DNA of 64,000 nt from an uncultured Porticoccus sp. (GTDB lineage Bacteria > Pseudomonadota > Gammaproteobacteria > Pseudomonadales > Porticoccaceae). The notes beneath the pieces were generated by a model. It was not told where the DNA came from and searched no databases. It was given only the letters and a program-made list of their open reading frames with translations. The translations under genes were made by a program, and so were the position numbers. Position 1 is the first letter of the stretch. The number at the start of each line of letters is the position of its first letter. This document shows, one piece after another, positions 27,659-35,161 of the stretch. The stretch spans positions 62,001 through 126,000 of the forward strand of contig CAMYLT010000001.1 of assembly GCA_947259505.1 (NCBI GenBank), written 5' to 3'.

Positions 27659-27928
27659 ATGACAAATGAAGAATTGCACAGCCAATTAGAGCAATTGCAT
27701 AAAGAGCTGGAGCAGGCAAAAACCCTGTCACCGGCAGATCGTGATGTTTTTGGTAATCTGATGTCTGACATGGTCAAAATTGCCCAGGGAAAGGAGCAGG
27801 TCGAAAAGCCGCACCACAGTCTCCGTCAAAGGCTGGAGGAGAAGGAAAGCGAATTTGAGGTCGAACATCCTCGACTGGCGGCTGTCATCCGGCAGGTTCT
27901 GGATGCCTTGAATCGCATGGGTATTTAG
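27659..27928 (+). CDS. DUF4404 family small helical protein
   Basis: 89-residue acidic, helix-rich protein of the uncharacterised DUF4404 family: EELHSQLEQLHKELEQA at the N-terminus, then FEVEHPRLAAVIRQVLDALNRMGI at the C-terminus. No signal or membrane segment, so cytoplasmic. ATG 27659 has a GAGAGG Shine-Dalgarno eight bases ahead. Function unknown. First gene of a short run of four (27.7-29.4 kb). Confidence 0.75.
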   Translation: MTNEELHSQLEQLHKELEQAKTLSPADRDVFGNLMSDMVKIAQGKEQVEKPHHSLRQRLEEKESEFEVEHPRLAAVIRQVLDALNRMGI

Positions 27929-27948
27929 CAGGGCGCGATCGGAAAATT

Positions 27949-28731
27949 ATGAAATTTCGTTACATCGGTTTGATCGTTTGGGGGTGCTTGTTATCAGCTT
28001 GTGCCTCTCAGGACAGCAACGATGACGGTTATGTCGGCTGGGTTTGCAATGGCGCAAGGAACAGTGACAACTGGTCCTGTGAACTGCAGGAGGTTCGGGA
28101 TGGCCAGCCGGTCGTGAGGCAGGCGCCAGTCAAGGCGGCCACTCTAGCCACTGTGCCTCCTGAGGAGACAAAGGAGTTAGTGGCAAAAACAGAAGTGGCG
28201 GGGTTTCCCAGCCAGGACTGGCGTAAACAGCTGCCCGACATGACCAGCGATCCGGTGATTGCCGAGGCAAAGGATGAAGCGAGTCCCAAGACCAAGACCT
28301 CGAAAAAGCTACCGCCTCGGGTTGCCGAGCCGTTAACAGTGGGAAGGTCTGCACCGCCCAAAAACAACCAGTCCATGGTTGATAAACCACAGGTTCATGC
28401 CATCTCCGACCCGGTTCAGCCGTTACAAACCCAGGATGTGGCTGGCGCGCGTTCAGGCTATACGCTGCAGCTTGGCGCCTTTCCCGACGAGCCAAAATTG
28501 CAGGCATTTATTGCCACCCATCAGTTAAGTGATTTGCCGATAAAACAATTTCGCGCCTTCAGTAAGCAGCAGTACTGGCAAGTCCTGACCTGGGGGAAAT
28601 TTGATTCACCTGAAGAAGCGCGAGGTGCCTGGCAGGCTATCTCGGCACACTATCCGGGTATTGAACCCTGGGTGAGATCGGTGAGCTCACTCGACAGCGC
28701 CGCCGCACTATCTGCGGATGTGGATGGCTAG
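27949..28731 (+). CDS. SPOR-domain lipoprotein
   Basis: 260 residues. The signal peptide ends in a lipobox LLSAC, so the mature protein starts at Cys18 and is lipid-anchored. A short Cys-containing segment follows (GWVCNGARNSDNWSCELQ), then a low-complexity Pro/Lys/Ala linker to about residue 165, then a C-terminal SPOR domain (YTLQLGAFPDEPKLQAF to EEARGAWQAI), which binds denuded septal peptidoglycan. Probably a cell-division or peptidoglycan-associated envelope protein. Its last 14 bases overlap the next gene. Confidence 0.8.
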   Translation: MKFRYIGLIVWGCLLSACASQDSNDDGYVGWVCNGARNSDNWSCELQEVRDGQPVVRQAPVKAATLATVPPEETKELVAKTEVAGFPSQDWRKQLPDMTSDPVIAEAKDEASPKTKTSKKLPPRVAEPLTVGRSAPPKNNQSMVDKPQVHAISDPVQPLQTQDVAGARSGYTLQLGAFPDEPKLQAFIATHQLSDLPIKQFRAFSKQQYWQVLTWGKFDSPEEARGAWQAISAHYPGIEPWVRSVSSLDSAAALSADVDG

Positions 28732-29104
28732 CCCCCGCAACAAGCATGAAGAGCCTCTGACCGTTTACTATGACGGTGCCTGCCCCAGCTGTGTGCGAGA
28801 TAGAGATAACTACCAAAAAATGGCAGGTGGCAACAGCAATGTGTGTTGGGTGGATATCACTGATGCAGATGATCAGCTGAAAACCCTGGGAATCGATCCT
28901 CGCAAGGCGTTGACTGAGTTGCATGTGCGGGATGGACAGGGCAACATCTTTTCTGAAATTGATGCCTACCGGCTATTGATGGCGCGAACAGCGCTGCTAA
29001 GGCCGATCGGCTGGCTGATCGGGCTGCCGTTGATACGCCCCGCAGTCAGTCGTATTTATCATTGGTGGGTAACCCGTCGACTAACACGAGAAGGAAGAAT
29101 TTAA
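28718..29104 (+). CDS. thiol-disulfide oxidoreductase, DCC (DUF393) family
   Basis: 128 residues. The family signature YYDGACPSCVRDRDNY carries the DxxCxxC motif near residue 20; VCWVDITDADD and LHVRDGQGNIFSEIDAYRLL follow. DCC proteins are predicted thioredoxin-fold oxidoreductases; no substrate is known. It overlaps the preceding lipoprotein gene by 14 bases and the following cupin start by one base (TAATG), so the three are tightly coupled. Confidence 0.88.
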   Translation: MWMASPRNKHEEPLTVYYDGACPSCVRDRDNYQKMAGGNSNVCWVDITDADDQLKTLGIDPRKALTELHVRDGQGNIFSEIDAYRLLMARTALLRPIGWLIGLPLIRPAVSRIYHWWVTRRLTREGRI

Positions 29105-29439
29105 TGGCCTCCAACAGTCCGGTGACCATAGGCAATCTGTTTTCAAACATCCCGGTTATCACCATGGATGAATTGTTTGAGGATGTCCTCGTTACTGACT
29201 TCACCAAAATTCAACGGATTATTTCACGTGGCCAAAGCTCCCCCCCTGGCTTCTGGTATGACCAACCGGAAAGCGAGCTGGTGGTTGTCATACAGGGCAG
29301 CGGAAAGCTTGAATTCGAGAATGGTGAGATGCTGGAGATGAAGGTGGGCGATTACGTGGCGATACCTGCGCACCGTAAACACCGGGTGGCCTGGACGGAC
29401 CCCAATACCGAGACTATCTGGCTGGCGATTTTCTACTGA
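29104..29439 (+). CDS. small cupin-domain protein
   Basis: 111-residue single cupin barrel. SPPGFWYDQPESELVVVIQGSGKLEFENGE is cupin motif 1, with Glu but without the canonical HxH pair. Motif 2 is GDYVAIPAHRKHRV, retaining His residues. Metal binding is therefore possible but incomplete. Start ATG 29104 overlaps the stop of the DCC gene by one base. Substrate unknown. Confidence 0.85.
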   Translation: MASNSPVTIGNLFSNIPVITMDELFEDVLVTDFTKIQRIISRGQSSPPGFWYDQPESELVVVIQGSGKLEFENGEMLEMKVGDYVAIPAHRKHRVAWTDPNTETIWLAIFY

Positions 29440-29447
29440 TTCACAGT

Positions 29448-30365
29448 CTATCCAAACAGACGGCTGCCTAGCAGCCAGCCGGCCAGTGACCCAGCCAGCA
29501 GAAATCCTCCGGAATAAAGCACAGCACCGCGTCGAAAGCGGCTGCTTAATTGTTGCTGCTCATCGCTGCCGATAATAAAGGGCAGGCCTTGATGGCGCGG
29601 TTTTGTCAGTAAATGCTGGGCAGGCTGTTGCACCAGTTCGCGCTGTTGGCGGTGAGCTTCCTGCAAGGCGGCATCCTGTACTATCTGCCATTCTCTCAGG
29701 TCGAGTTCTCCATCGCCGTTGTGATCGAATTTTTCCAATAGCGACGAAAAGTCTGCTTTCCAGGCCCGCAGAATATCGCCTCTCAACTGTTGAGGTGACA
29801 GGGCGCGTTGGCCGGTGCTATCGGTGATGAACTCTCCCAAGGTGTAGAGCGGGTCACCTTCCAGAATAAGATATTCAGAATAGCGGTAACGTCGGCCAAA
29901 GCCACTATTGAGACTGAAAAAGCCACTGGTGAGTGCGCCGGGCTTTGGTGTGCCGATCGGCTTGGGGGTGCTGCCATACCAGACGTGCCGATGTTTGCAG
30001 CTGATGTCGGCTCCAGTGGCGTCAATCTGGCAGATGCCGGTGCTATCGCGTAGATAGAAAGGCTGGCCACAGACGCGTTTTTCCACGGTGACCCAGTGAC
30101 TGGATTTGCCGGAGCTCTGGTATTTCTCGATGGTGTAGCGCCACCAAAGACACAGGGTATTGCTCAGTGGTGCCAGTTGTGGGTGCCCCTGTAACTCGGC
30201 CACCCCGACAAGCTCGGTATAGCCCTGGCTGGCTGAGCGGATTTTAGAGGTAGGCATGTCTTCAATCAGGCGTGCCCGCTTGAATTGGCGATGTCCCTTT
30301 TTCAGGCTAAAGAGTGACGCCGCGCAGGCAATGGTGAGCCACACGGCGAACTCAGGTGCGGGCAT
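29448..30365 (-). CDS. GIDE-domain membrane protein with EF-hand
   Basis: About 305 residues. An N-terminal TM segment (FAVWLTIACAASLFSL) leads into a GIDE/MULAN-type domain (RARLIEDMPTSKIRSASQGYTELVG, then a block with PLSNTLCLWWRYTIEKY and VEKRVCGQPFYLRDSTG). A canonical 12-residue EF-hand loop DHNGDGELDLRE with Ca ligands at 1, 3, 5, 7, 9 and 12 follows, and a C-terminal TM (YSGGFLLAGSLAGWLLG). No RING finger is present, so ubiquitin-ligase annotations of this family should not be taken literally. It is directly downstream of lemA. The open frame runs to TTG 30416; I prefer ATG 30365. Confidence 0.75.
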   Translation of the reverse strand: MPAPEFAVWLTIACAASLFSLKKGHRQFKRARLIEDMPTSKIRSASQGYTELVGVAELQGHPQLAPLSNTLCLWWRYTIEKYQSSGKSSHWVTVEKRVCGQPFYLRDSTGICQIDATGADISCKHRHVWYGSTPKPIGTPKPGALTSGFFSLNSGFGRRYRYSEYLILEGDPLYTLGEFITDSTGQRALSPQQLRGDILRAWKADFSSLLEKFDHNGDGELDLREWQIVQDAALQEAHRQQRELVQQPAQHLLTKPRHQGLPFIIGSDEQQQLSSRFRRGAVLYSGGFLLAGSLAGWLLGSRLFG

Positions 30366-30476
30366 GGCGCTAATGCACTCGGCACAGAATAAAGCCGCTA
30401 GCTCCACAGGGCACAACGCGGCGTTGGTTGGCGGGTGAAATCCGGGGCCTGGGCTGTGTCAGACATTAGCTGGATG

Positions 30477-31058
30477 TCAGTATTCAGGGCTAAACAAGCT
30501 CTTGATATTCACGTCTGCCGTTTCTTCATCGCTGAATTCCAGCAGCTCTTTGGGTCCGAAACGGAAAAAATTGGCAACCAGCACATCCGGAAATTGCTCA
30601 ATGCGGATATTGTTCTGATTGACCACATCGTTATACAGCTCCCGGCGATCGGCAATGCCATTCTCCAAGTCAGAGATGCGTGCCTGCAGGTGTCGAAAAG
30701 AGTCGTTGGCTTTCAGGTCCGGGTAATTTTCCGCCAGGGCGAACAGCTGCCCAAGTCCTTTGCGCAGGGTGGTTTCGGCCACCCCAAGGGCGGGCAGGTC
30801 GCCGTTGGATGCGGCATTGGAGACCATGTTGCGGGCACTGATGACGCGCTCTAGGGTAGCCTGTTCGTACTGCATGTATTCCTTGCAGGTGGCCACCAGC
30901 TTTGGCAGCTCCTCATGTCGCTGCTTTAATAGCACATCTATGTTCGACCAGGCCTGTGCTACCCGATGTTTGAGCGCCACCAGATTGTTGTAGAGGGTGA
31001 TGCCATAGCCGGCCACCAGCACCACTAGCCCGAGAAAAATAAAGAGGAAAACAGTCAT
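30477..31058 (-). CDS. lemA: LemA family protein
   Basis: About 193 residues: one N-terminal TM anchor (VFLFIFLGLVVLVAGYGI), then the LemA signature YNNLVALKHRVAQAWSNIDVLLKQRHEELPKLV and a long helical domain ending in FGPKELLEFSDEE. ATG 31058 has an AGGGA Shine-Dalgarno; the TTG two codons upstream is less likely. LemA proteins are helical membrane-anchored proteins of unknown biochemical role. The GIDE/EF-hand gene follows in the same direction, a pairing I recall from other proteobacteria. Confidence 0.9.
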   Translation of the reverse strand: MTVFLFIFLGLVVLVAGYGITLYNNLVALKHRVAQAWSNIDVLLKQRHEELPKLVATCKEYMQYEQATLERVISARNMVSNAASNGDLPALGVAETTLRKGLGQLFALAENYPDLKANDSFRHLQARISDLENGIADRRELYNDVVNQNNIRIEQFPDVLVANFFRFGPKELLEFSDEETADVNIKSLFSPEY

Positions 31059-31177
31059 GACCAATCCCTGTGATTCAATGGATTTTGAGCATAGGGAGTT
31101 TGCCTTCCGGGGGCAACCGTTCAGGGGCGCTCATATTCGTGGAAAAGTGTTCTGGATCGCGTTTTTACAGAGAAGGG

Positions 31178-31210
31178 CTGGCGGCCCTCCATTGGGAGGG
31201 TCGCCAGTTT
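31178..31210. terminator. strong hairpin downstream of ettA
   Basis: About 13-bp GC-rich stem (arms CTGGCGGCCCTCC and GGGAGGGTCGCCAG) with a short loop, ending eight bases past the ettA stop. The T run is better on the plus strand (TTTT) than on the minus strand, so termination of ettA may be only partial. Confidence 0.6.
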
Positions 31211-31214
31211 TGGA

Positions 31215-32879
31215 TCAGGCTTTGAGGCGCTTGTACTTCATGCGCTGGGGTGTGGCATCTTGGCCTTTGCGCTTGATAAAGTCCTCGTGATACTCGGTAT
31301 AGTCCCCTTCGAAGAGCACCACTTCACTATTGCCTTCGTAGGCGAGGATGTGGGTGGCCACCCGGTCGAGGAACCAGCGGTCGTGGGAGATCACCAACAC
31401 GCAACCGGGGAAGTTCTGAATCGCTTCTTCCAGTGCCCGCAAGGTTTCCACATCAAGATCGTTTGAGGGTTCGTCCAGCAGCAACACGTTGGCGCCCTGT
31501 TTCAGGGTGCTGGCCAGGTGTAGACGTCCGCGCTCACCACCGGACAGTTCGCCGACCCGCTTCTGCTGGTCGCTGCCCTTGAAGTTGAAGCGACCGGCGT
31601 AAGCGCGCGAGGGCACCTGATAGTTACCAATGTGCAGGATATCCTGTCCGTCAGACAGTGCTTCCCAAACCGTCTTTTTGTCGTCGAGGTTTTCGCGGCT
31701 CTGCTCTACGAATGCCAACTGAACGGTGTCGCCGAGAATGACGCTGCCATTATCTGGCTGTTCGGTGCCGGCAATCATACGCAACAGGGTCGATTTACCC
31801 GCGCCATTGCCGCCGACGATGCCGACAACAGCACCTTTTGGCAGGCTGAAAGAGAGGTTATCGATCAGCAGCTCGTTACCAAAGCTCTTGCAGACGTTGT
31901 CGAACTCAATCACTTTGTCGCCGAGGCGTGGCCCCGGTGGAATATAAATTTCATTGGTCTCGTTGCGTGTCTGGAACTCCTGAGAACTCATCTCTTCGAA
32001 GCGGGCCAGCCTGGCCTTGTTTTTGGAATGGCGGCCTTTGGGATTCTGACGCACCCATTCCAGCTCGTGTTTGATGCTGCGTTGTCGTGCATCTTCCTGT
32101 TTCTGTTCCGTCTCAAGTCGTGCTTCTTTCGCTTCCAGCCAGGTGGTGTAGTTGCCCTCGTATGGAATACCGTGGCCGCGATCCAGTTCCAGAATCCAGC
32201 CCGCTACATTGTCGAGGAAATAGCGGTCGTGGGTTACAGCCACCACAGTCCCGGGGAATTCTTCGAGGAATTTTTCCAGCCAGAACACGGATTCCGCATC
32301 CAGGTGGTTGGTAGGTTCGTCCAGCAGCAGCATATCGGGCTTGGAGAGTAGCAGGCGACACAGTGCCACGCGGCGCTTTTCACCACCAGACAGTTTGCTG
32401 ACATCGGCATCCCAAGGTGGTAGACGCAAGGCATCCGCTGCCACTTCCAGCGTGTGGTTCAGGTTGTGGGCGTCCCAGGTCTCAATGATGTTTTCCAGCT
32501 CGCCCTGGCGTTTGGCCAGCTTGTCGAAATCGGCATCCGGCTCGGCGTAGGCGGCATAGAGTTCATCCAGTGCCTTCAGGGCATCCACTGCTTCGCGCAC
32601 ACCCTCTTCCACATTGCCGCGCACGTCCTTTTCAGGATCGAGTTGCGGTTCCTGTGGCAGGTATCCCACCTTGATGCCGGGCATCGGGCGGGCTTCACCC
32701 TGGATATCCGTGTCGATCCCCGCCATGATTTTCAACAGGGTGGATTTACCCGCACCATTCAAACCGAGCACGCCGATTTTGGCGCCGGGAAAGAAGGACA
32801 AGGAAATATCTTTGAGGATTTCGCGCTTGGGTGGAACGATCTTGCCCACCCGGTTCATGGTGTAAACGTATTGGGCCAT
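31215..32879 (-). CDS. ettA: energy-dependent translational throttle protein EttA
   Basis: 554 residues, the EttA length. An ABC-F ATPase with two ATP-binding cassettes that binds the ribosomal E site and gates the first elongation steps according to ATP/ADP. N-cassette: Walker A GLNGAGKST, signature LSGGEKRRVALCRLL, Walker B LLLDEPTNHLD. C-cassette: GGNGAGKST, LSGGERGRLHLA, LLLDEPSNDLD. The arm and linker region RQNPKGRHSKNKARLARFEE lies between them. The start MAQYVYTMNRVGK is the standard EttA N-terminus. Confidence 0.96.
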   Translation of the reverse strand: MAQYVYTMNRVGKIVPPKREILKDISLSFFPGAKIGVLGLNGAGKSTLLKIMAGIDTDIQGEARPMPGIKVGYLPQEPQLDPEKDVRGNVEEGVREAVDALKALDELYAAYAEPDADFDKLAKRQGELENIIETWDAHNLNHTLEVAADALRLPPWDADVSKLSGGEKRRVALCRLLLSKPDMLLLDEPTNHLDAESVFWLEKFLEEFPGTVVAVTHDRYFLDNVAGWILELDRGHGIPYEGNYTTWLEAKEARLETEQKQEDARQRSIKHELEWVRQNPKGRHSKNKARLARFEEMSSQEFQTRNETNEIYIPPGPRLGDKVIEFDNVCKSFGNELLIDNLSFSLPKGAVVGIVGGNGAGKSTLLRMIAGTEQPDNGSVILGDTVQLAFVEQSRENLDDKKTVWEALSDGQDILHIGNYQVPSRAYAGRFNFKGSDQQKRVGELSGGERGRLHLASTLKQGANVLLLDEPSNDLDVETLRALEEAIQNFPGCVLVISHDRWFLDRVATHILAYEGNSEVVLFEGDYTEYHEDFIKRKGQDATPQRMKYKRLKA

Positions 32880-33049
32880 GTTTCAATTGCCTGGATATAA
32901 CTGGTGAATAGTTGCCTGAGGTCGTGATACGAACTATAGGGTGTTAAAGGATGACGATTGTAGCGGAAAGTAGACGGCCTCAGAAGCCGTGCGCATTGTT
33001 GAGCTGCTCTATGAGCCCAGAACCAAAATAAAACAATAAAGGATCCCCT

Positions 33050-33883
33050 GTGGGTAAAAAAGTGGAGAAGGCCGGTGATGCCCCGGTCAGACTGGCAAAT
33101 GTAGACTGTAACCAGTCTTTGAAAGACAAGGACGAATACAAATCATTGCTGGAAGCATTGCAGCTCAAAATGCTGCAAATCCAGCAGGCCTACTATGCCC
33201 AGGGGCGCCGCGCGATTATCGTGATGGAAGGGATCGATTGCGCAGGCAAGGGCGGCATTATTCGCCGCATGGTGCAGTCGCTGGATGTGCGCGGCGTGCA
33301 TGTCTGGCCCATTGGTGCCCCCGCAGGCGATGAGCGCCAGCACCATTATCTCTATCGCTTTTGGCAGCGGTTACCTGAAGCGGGTTCCATAGCAATATTT
33401 GACCGCTCCTGGTATGGACGGGTGCTGGTGGAGCGCATAGAAGGGTTTTGCACTGAGCAGGCATGGCAACGCGCTTATCGGGAAATCAATGAATTTGAAC
33501 GCCTGCTGTTTGATGATGGCGTACGCATTATCAAGCTGCTGCCGGCGATTACCCGGGACGAACAGGTAAAGCGTTTTGAAGAGCGTATTCAAAATCCGCA
33601 CAAGCGCTGGAAGATGACGGCTGAGGATGTTCGCAATTGGCACCGCTGGGACGATTACCAGCAAGCCATGCAACAGATGCTGGATAAAACCTCCACGGAG
33701 GTCGCACCCTGGCAAGTGATTCCCGCCAATCGTAAATGGTACGCCCGCATTCAGGCGCTGAAAATTGTTACCGATGCCCTGGCCAGGGACGTCGATATTT
33801 CTATGCCATCATTGGATTCGGCGCTGATGCAGGAGGCAATGGAGCTGTTGCATCGGGAATTGAATGGTGGAGGGGACTCGTAA
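33050..33883 (+). CDS. ppk2: polyphosphate kinase 2
   Basis: 277 residues, single-domain PPK2. It transfers phosphate between polyphosphate and nucleotides. The Walker A equivalent is MEGIDCAGKGGIIRRM (the usual GxDxxGKG), the Walker B block is IAIFDRSWYGRVLVERIEGF, and the lid region KRFEERIQNPHKRWKMTAEDVRNWHRWDDY follows. Which nucleotide it prefers cannot be read safely. GTG 33050 follows an AAGGA Shine-Dalgarno. Monocistronic, divergent from ettA. Confidence 0.92.
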   Translation: MGKKVEKAGDAPVRLANVDCNQSLKDKDEYKSLLEALQLKMLQIQQAYYAQGRRAIIVMEGIDCAGKGGIIRRMVQSLDVRGVHVWPIGAPAGDERQHHYLYRFWQRLPEAGSIAIFDRSWYGRVLVERIEGFCTEQAWQRAYREINEFERLLFDDGVRIIKLLPAITRDEQVKRFEERIQNPHKRWKMTAEDVRNWHRWDDYQQAMQQMLDKTSTEVAPWQVIPANRKWYARIQALKIVTDALARDVDISMPSLDSALMQEAMELLHRELNGGGDS

Positions 33884-33893
33884 CGTCTATTTC

Positions 33894-33949
33894 CACCTGA
33901 ATGCCGTCGCGCCGGGCAGTCATTGCCCCACGCGCAGCGATTTCAGGTG
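33894..33949. terminator. large stem-loop between ppk2 and carbonic anhydrase genes
   Basis: Outer arms CACCTGAA and TTCAGGTG pair perfectly; inner bases pair partially (GTCGCG with CGCGC). It sits exactly between two convergent stops. No clear T run, so it may act as an RNA-end stabiliser instead of a true terminator. Confidence 0.45.
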
Positions 33950-33953
33950 AAAG

Positions 33954-34736
33954 TTAATCAATCTCTGACAGCAACTTCGGATTCGTCACCAGCTTGCGAA
34001 CACCGTGGGCGTGATCTTCTTCAAACATGTTGCCCTTACACCATTGGCCAACAGAGTTGATGTCCAGCTTGGCGCATTTGGGGCGGACGCTCCAGGTGAC
34101 CTGATAGGGAGAGCATACCGCTTCGGTATAGTTGGGGCCGGTTGTGGAGCCTAGAAATTCCACCGGGTTGCCAGTATTTTTTGGCAGGTCGCTGGCAAGT
34201 TTCAAGTCGTTGAAGTCGAGAGCATCCGGGTCGTTGACCAACGTGAACACCTGGGTTTCGACGCGCAGTTCGGGGTTTCCGCAGGACTTGGAGAGGCATG
34301 ACCCCAGCGTCGGACCGGGCTCGACATCACAGGATGTATGTACCCAGTGCACTTCAATGGTATCCCCCGGTTTCAATTCGCCGTGGTCGCCACGACAAAT
34401 TACTTCATTGGTAGGTTTCAATTCCGCTTCGGAAAGTTTTTTACTCATGCCGCACTGATATCCACCGCTGTAGCCATGATCACCTTCCCCTTTGTAAATA
34501 GAAAAATCCTTGGCCTTGTGTTCCGCGCCCTCGTGAAAATGAATATTGCATAAGTTCATATCCGATGCAGATTGAGCAAGGGAAAACTTTGTCGGGTTTT
34601 CACCGGTTTTCTGATCGATATCTCGTGGGGTTTGTGGGCCAAAATTTTCGCATGTGCTGCTATTGGAGGCTTCTTCTGCGGAAGCGGATCCCACTAGAAA
34701 AGTAAAGGATATCAAAGCAAAAACTATTTTTTTCAT
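33954..34736 (-). CDS. exported delta-class carbonic anhydrase
   Basis: 260 residues with a Sec signal peptide (IVFALISFTFLVGSASA). The mature part has CENFGPQTPRDID near the N-terminus, the probable metal-binding LCNIHFHEGAEHKAKDF, ICRGDHGELKPGDTIEVHWVHTSC and several paired cysteines suited to an oxidising periplasm. I recognise this as the bacterial delta-class/CDCA-like carbonic anhydrase family, which interconverts CO2 and bicarbonate. The metal (Zn or Cd) cannot be told. Monocistronic, AT-richer than its neighbours. Confidence 0.75.
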   Translation of the reverse strand: MKKIVFALISFTFLVGSASAEEASNSSTCENFGPQTPRDIDQKTGENPTKFSLAQSASDMNLCNIHFHEGAEHKAKDFSIYKGEGDHGYSGGYQCGMSKKLSEAELKPTNEVICRGDHGELKPGDTIEVHWVHTSCDVEPGPTLGSCLSKSCGNPELRVETQVFTLVNDPDALDFNDLKLASDLPKNTGNPVEFLGSTTGPNYTEAVCSPYQVTWSVRPKCAKLDINSVGQWCKGNMFEEDHAHGVRKLVTNPKLLSEID

Positions 34737-35161
34737 TGTTGGTTGTTCCTGTTTTTGTATTTATTTTTCAAGAAAACAATAACTGCGTGCTAATAGGGTG
34801 ATCTTTTATTTAGCGTCGATAAATTACGACGCAACCATACATTTCTGCAGGAATTTATTTCAATAGTTTTTCATTAATATTCTTAAAAAAATCCATTTTA
34901 ATGTGGGATTAAACGGAGTCTGATATGGCAATTAATAACTGGTTAGAGTGAAGTATTATTGGGTGTGAGATGCATTACCATGAGCGCGCAAGGCGCAGGA
35001 TTCGATGTGGCCAGTGTTGCTTTTTCCCATAGCCAGTATCCCGGGTACCTAACGCTATCGATAAAAAAATTCAATCTATCCCATAGTAGATTAAAAATAT
35101 CGCCCTCCCTGTCTGCCAACTATATTTAAGGCTGGACCTTCTGTCCGAACCGAGGGGGATA
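34737..35161. promoter_or_regulatory. AT-rich divergent control region, carbonic anhydrase/katG
   Basis: 425 bases without a gene. It must hold the promoters for both divergent genes. On the katG side a -10-like TATATT is at 35121-35126 with a poor -35. A 6-bp inverted repeat AATCTA-N8-TAGATT at 35073-35092 lies about 40-60 bases upstream of the predicted start, a place typical for a LysR-type activator such as OxyR, though the OxyR consensus is not matched. I see nothing else in the stretch. Confidence 0.5.

Noticed and set aside
30366..30416. N-terminal cysteine cluster on the GIDE protein from a TTG start
   Set aside because: It needs a rare TTG start with no Shine-Dalgarno; ATG 30365 gives the usual N-terminal membrane segment.
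35055..35105. OxyR binding site ahead of katG
   Set aside because: ATAG/CTAT elements are present but the inner spacing is three bases, not seven; kept only as a generic inverted repeat.
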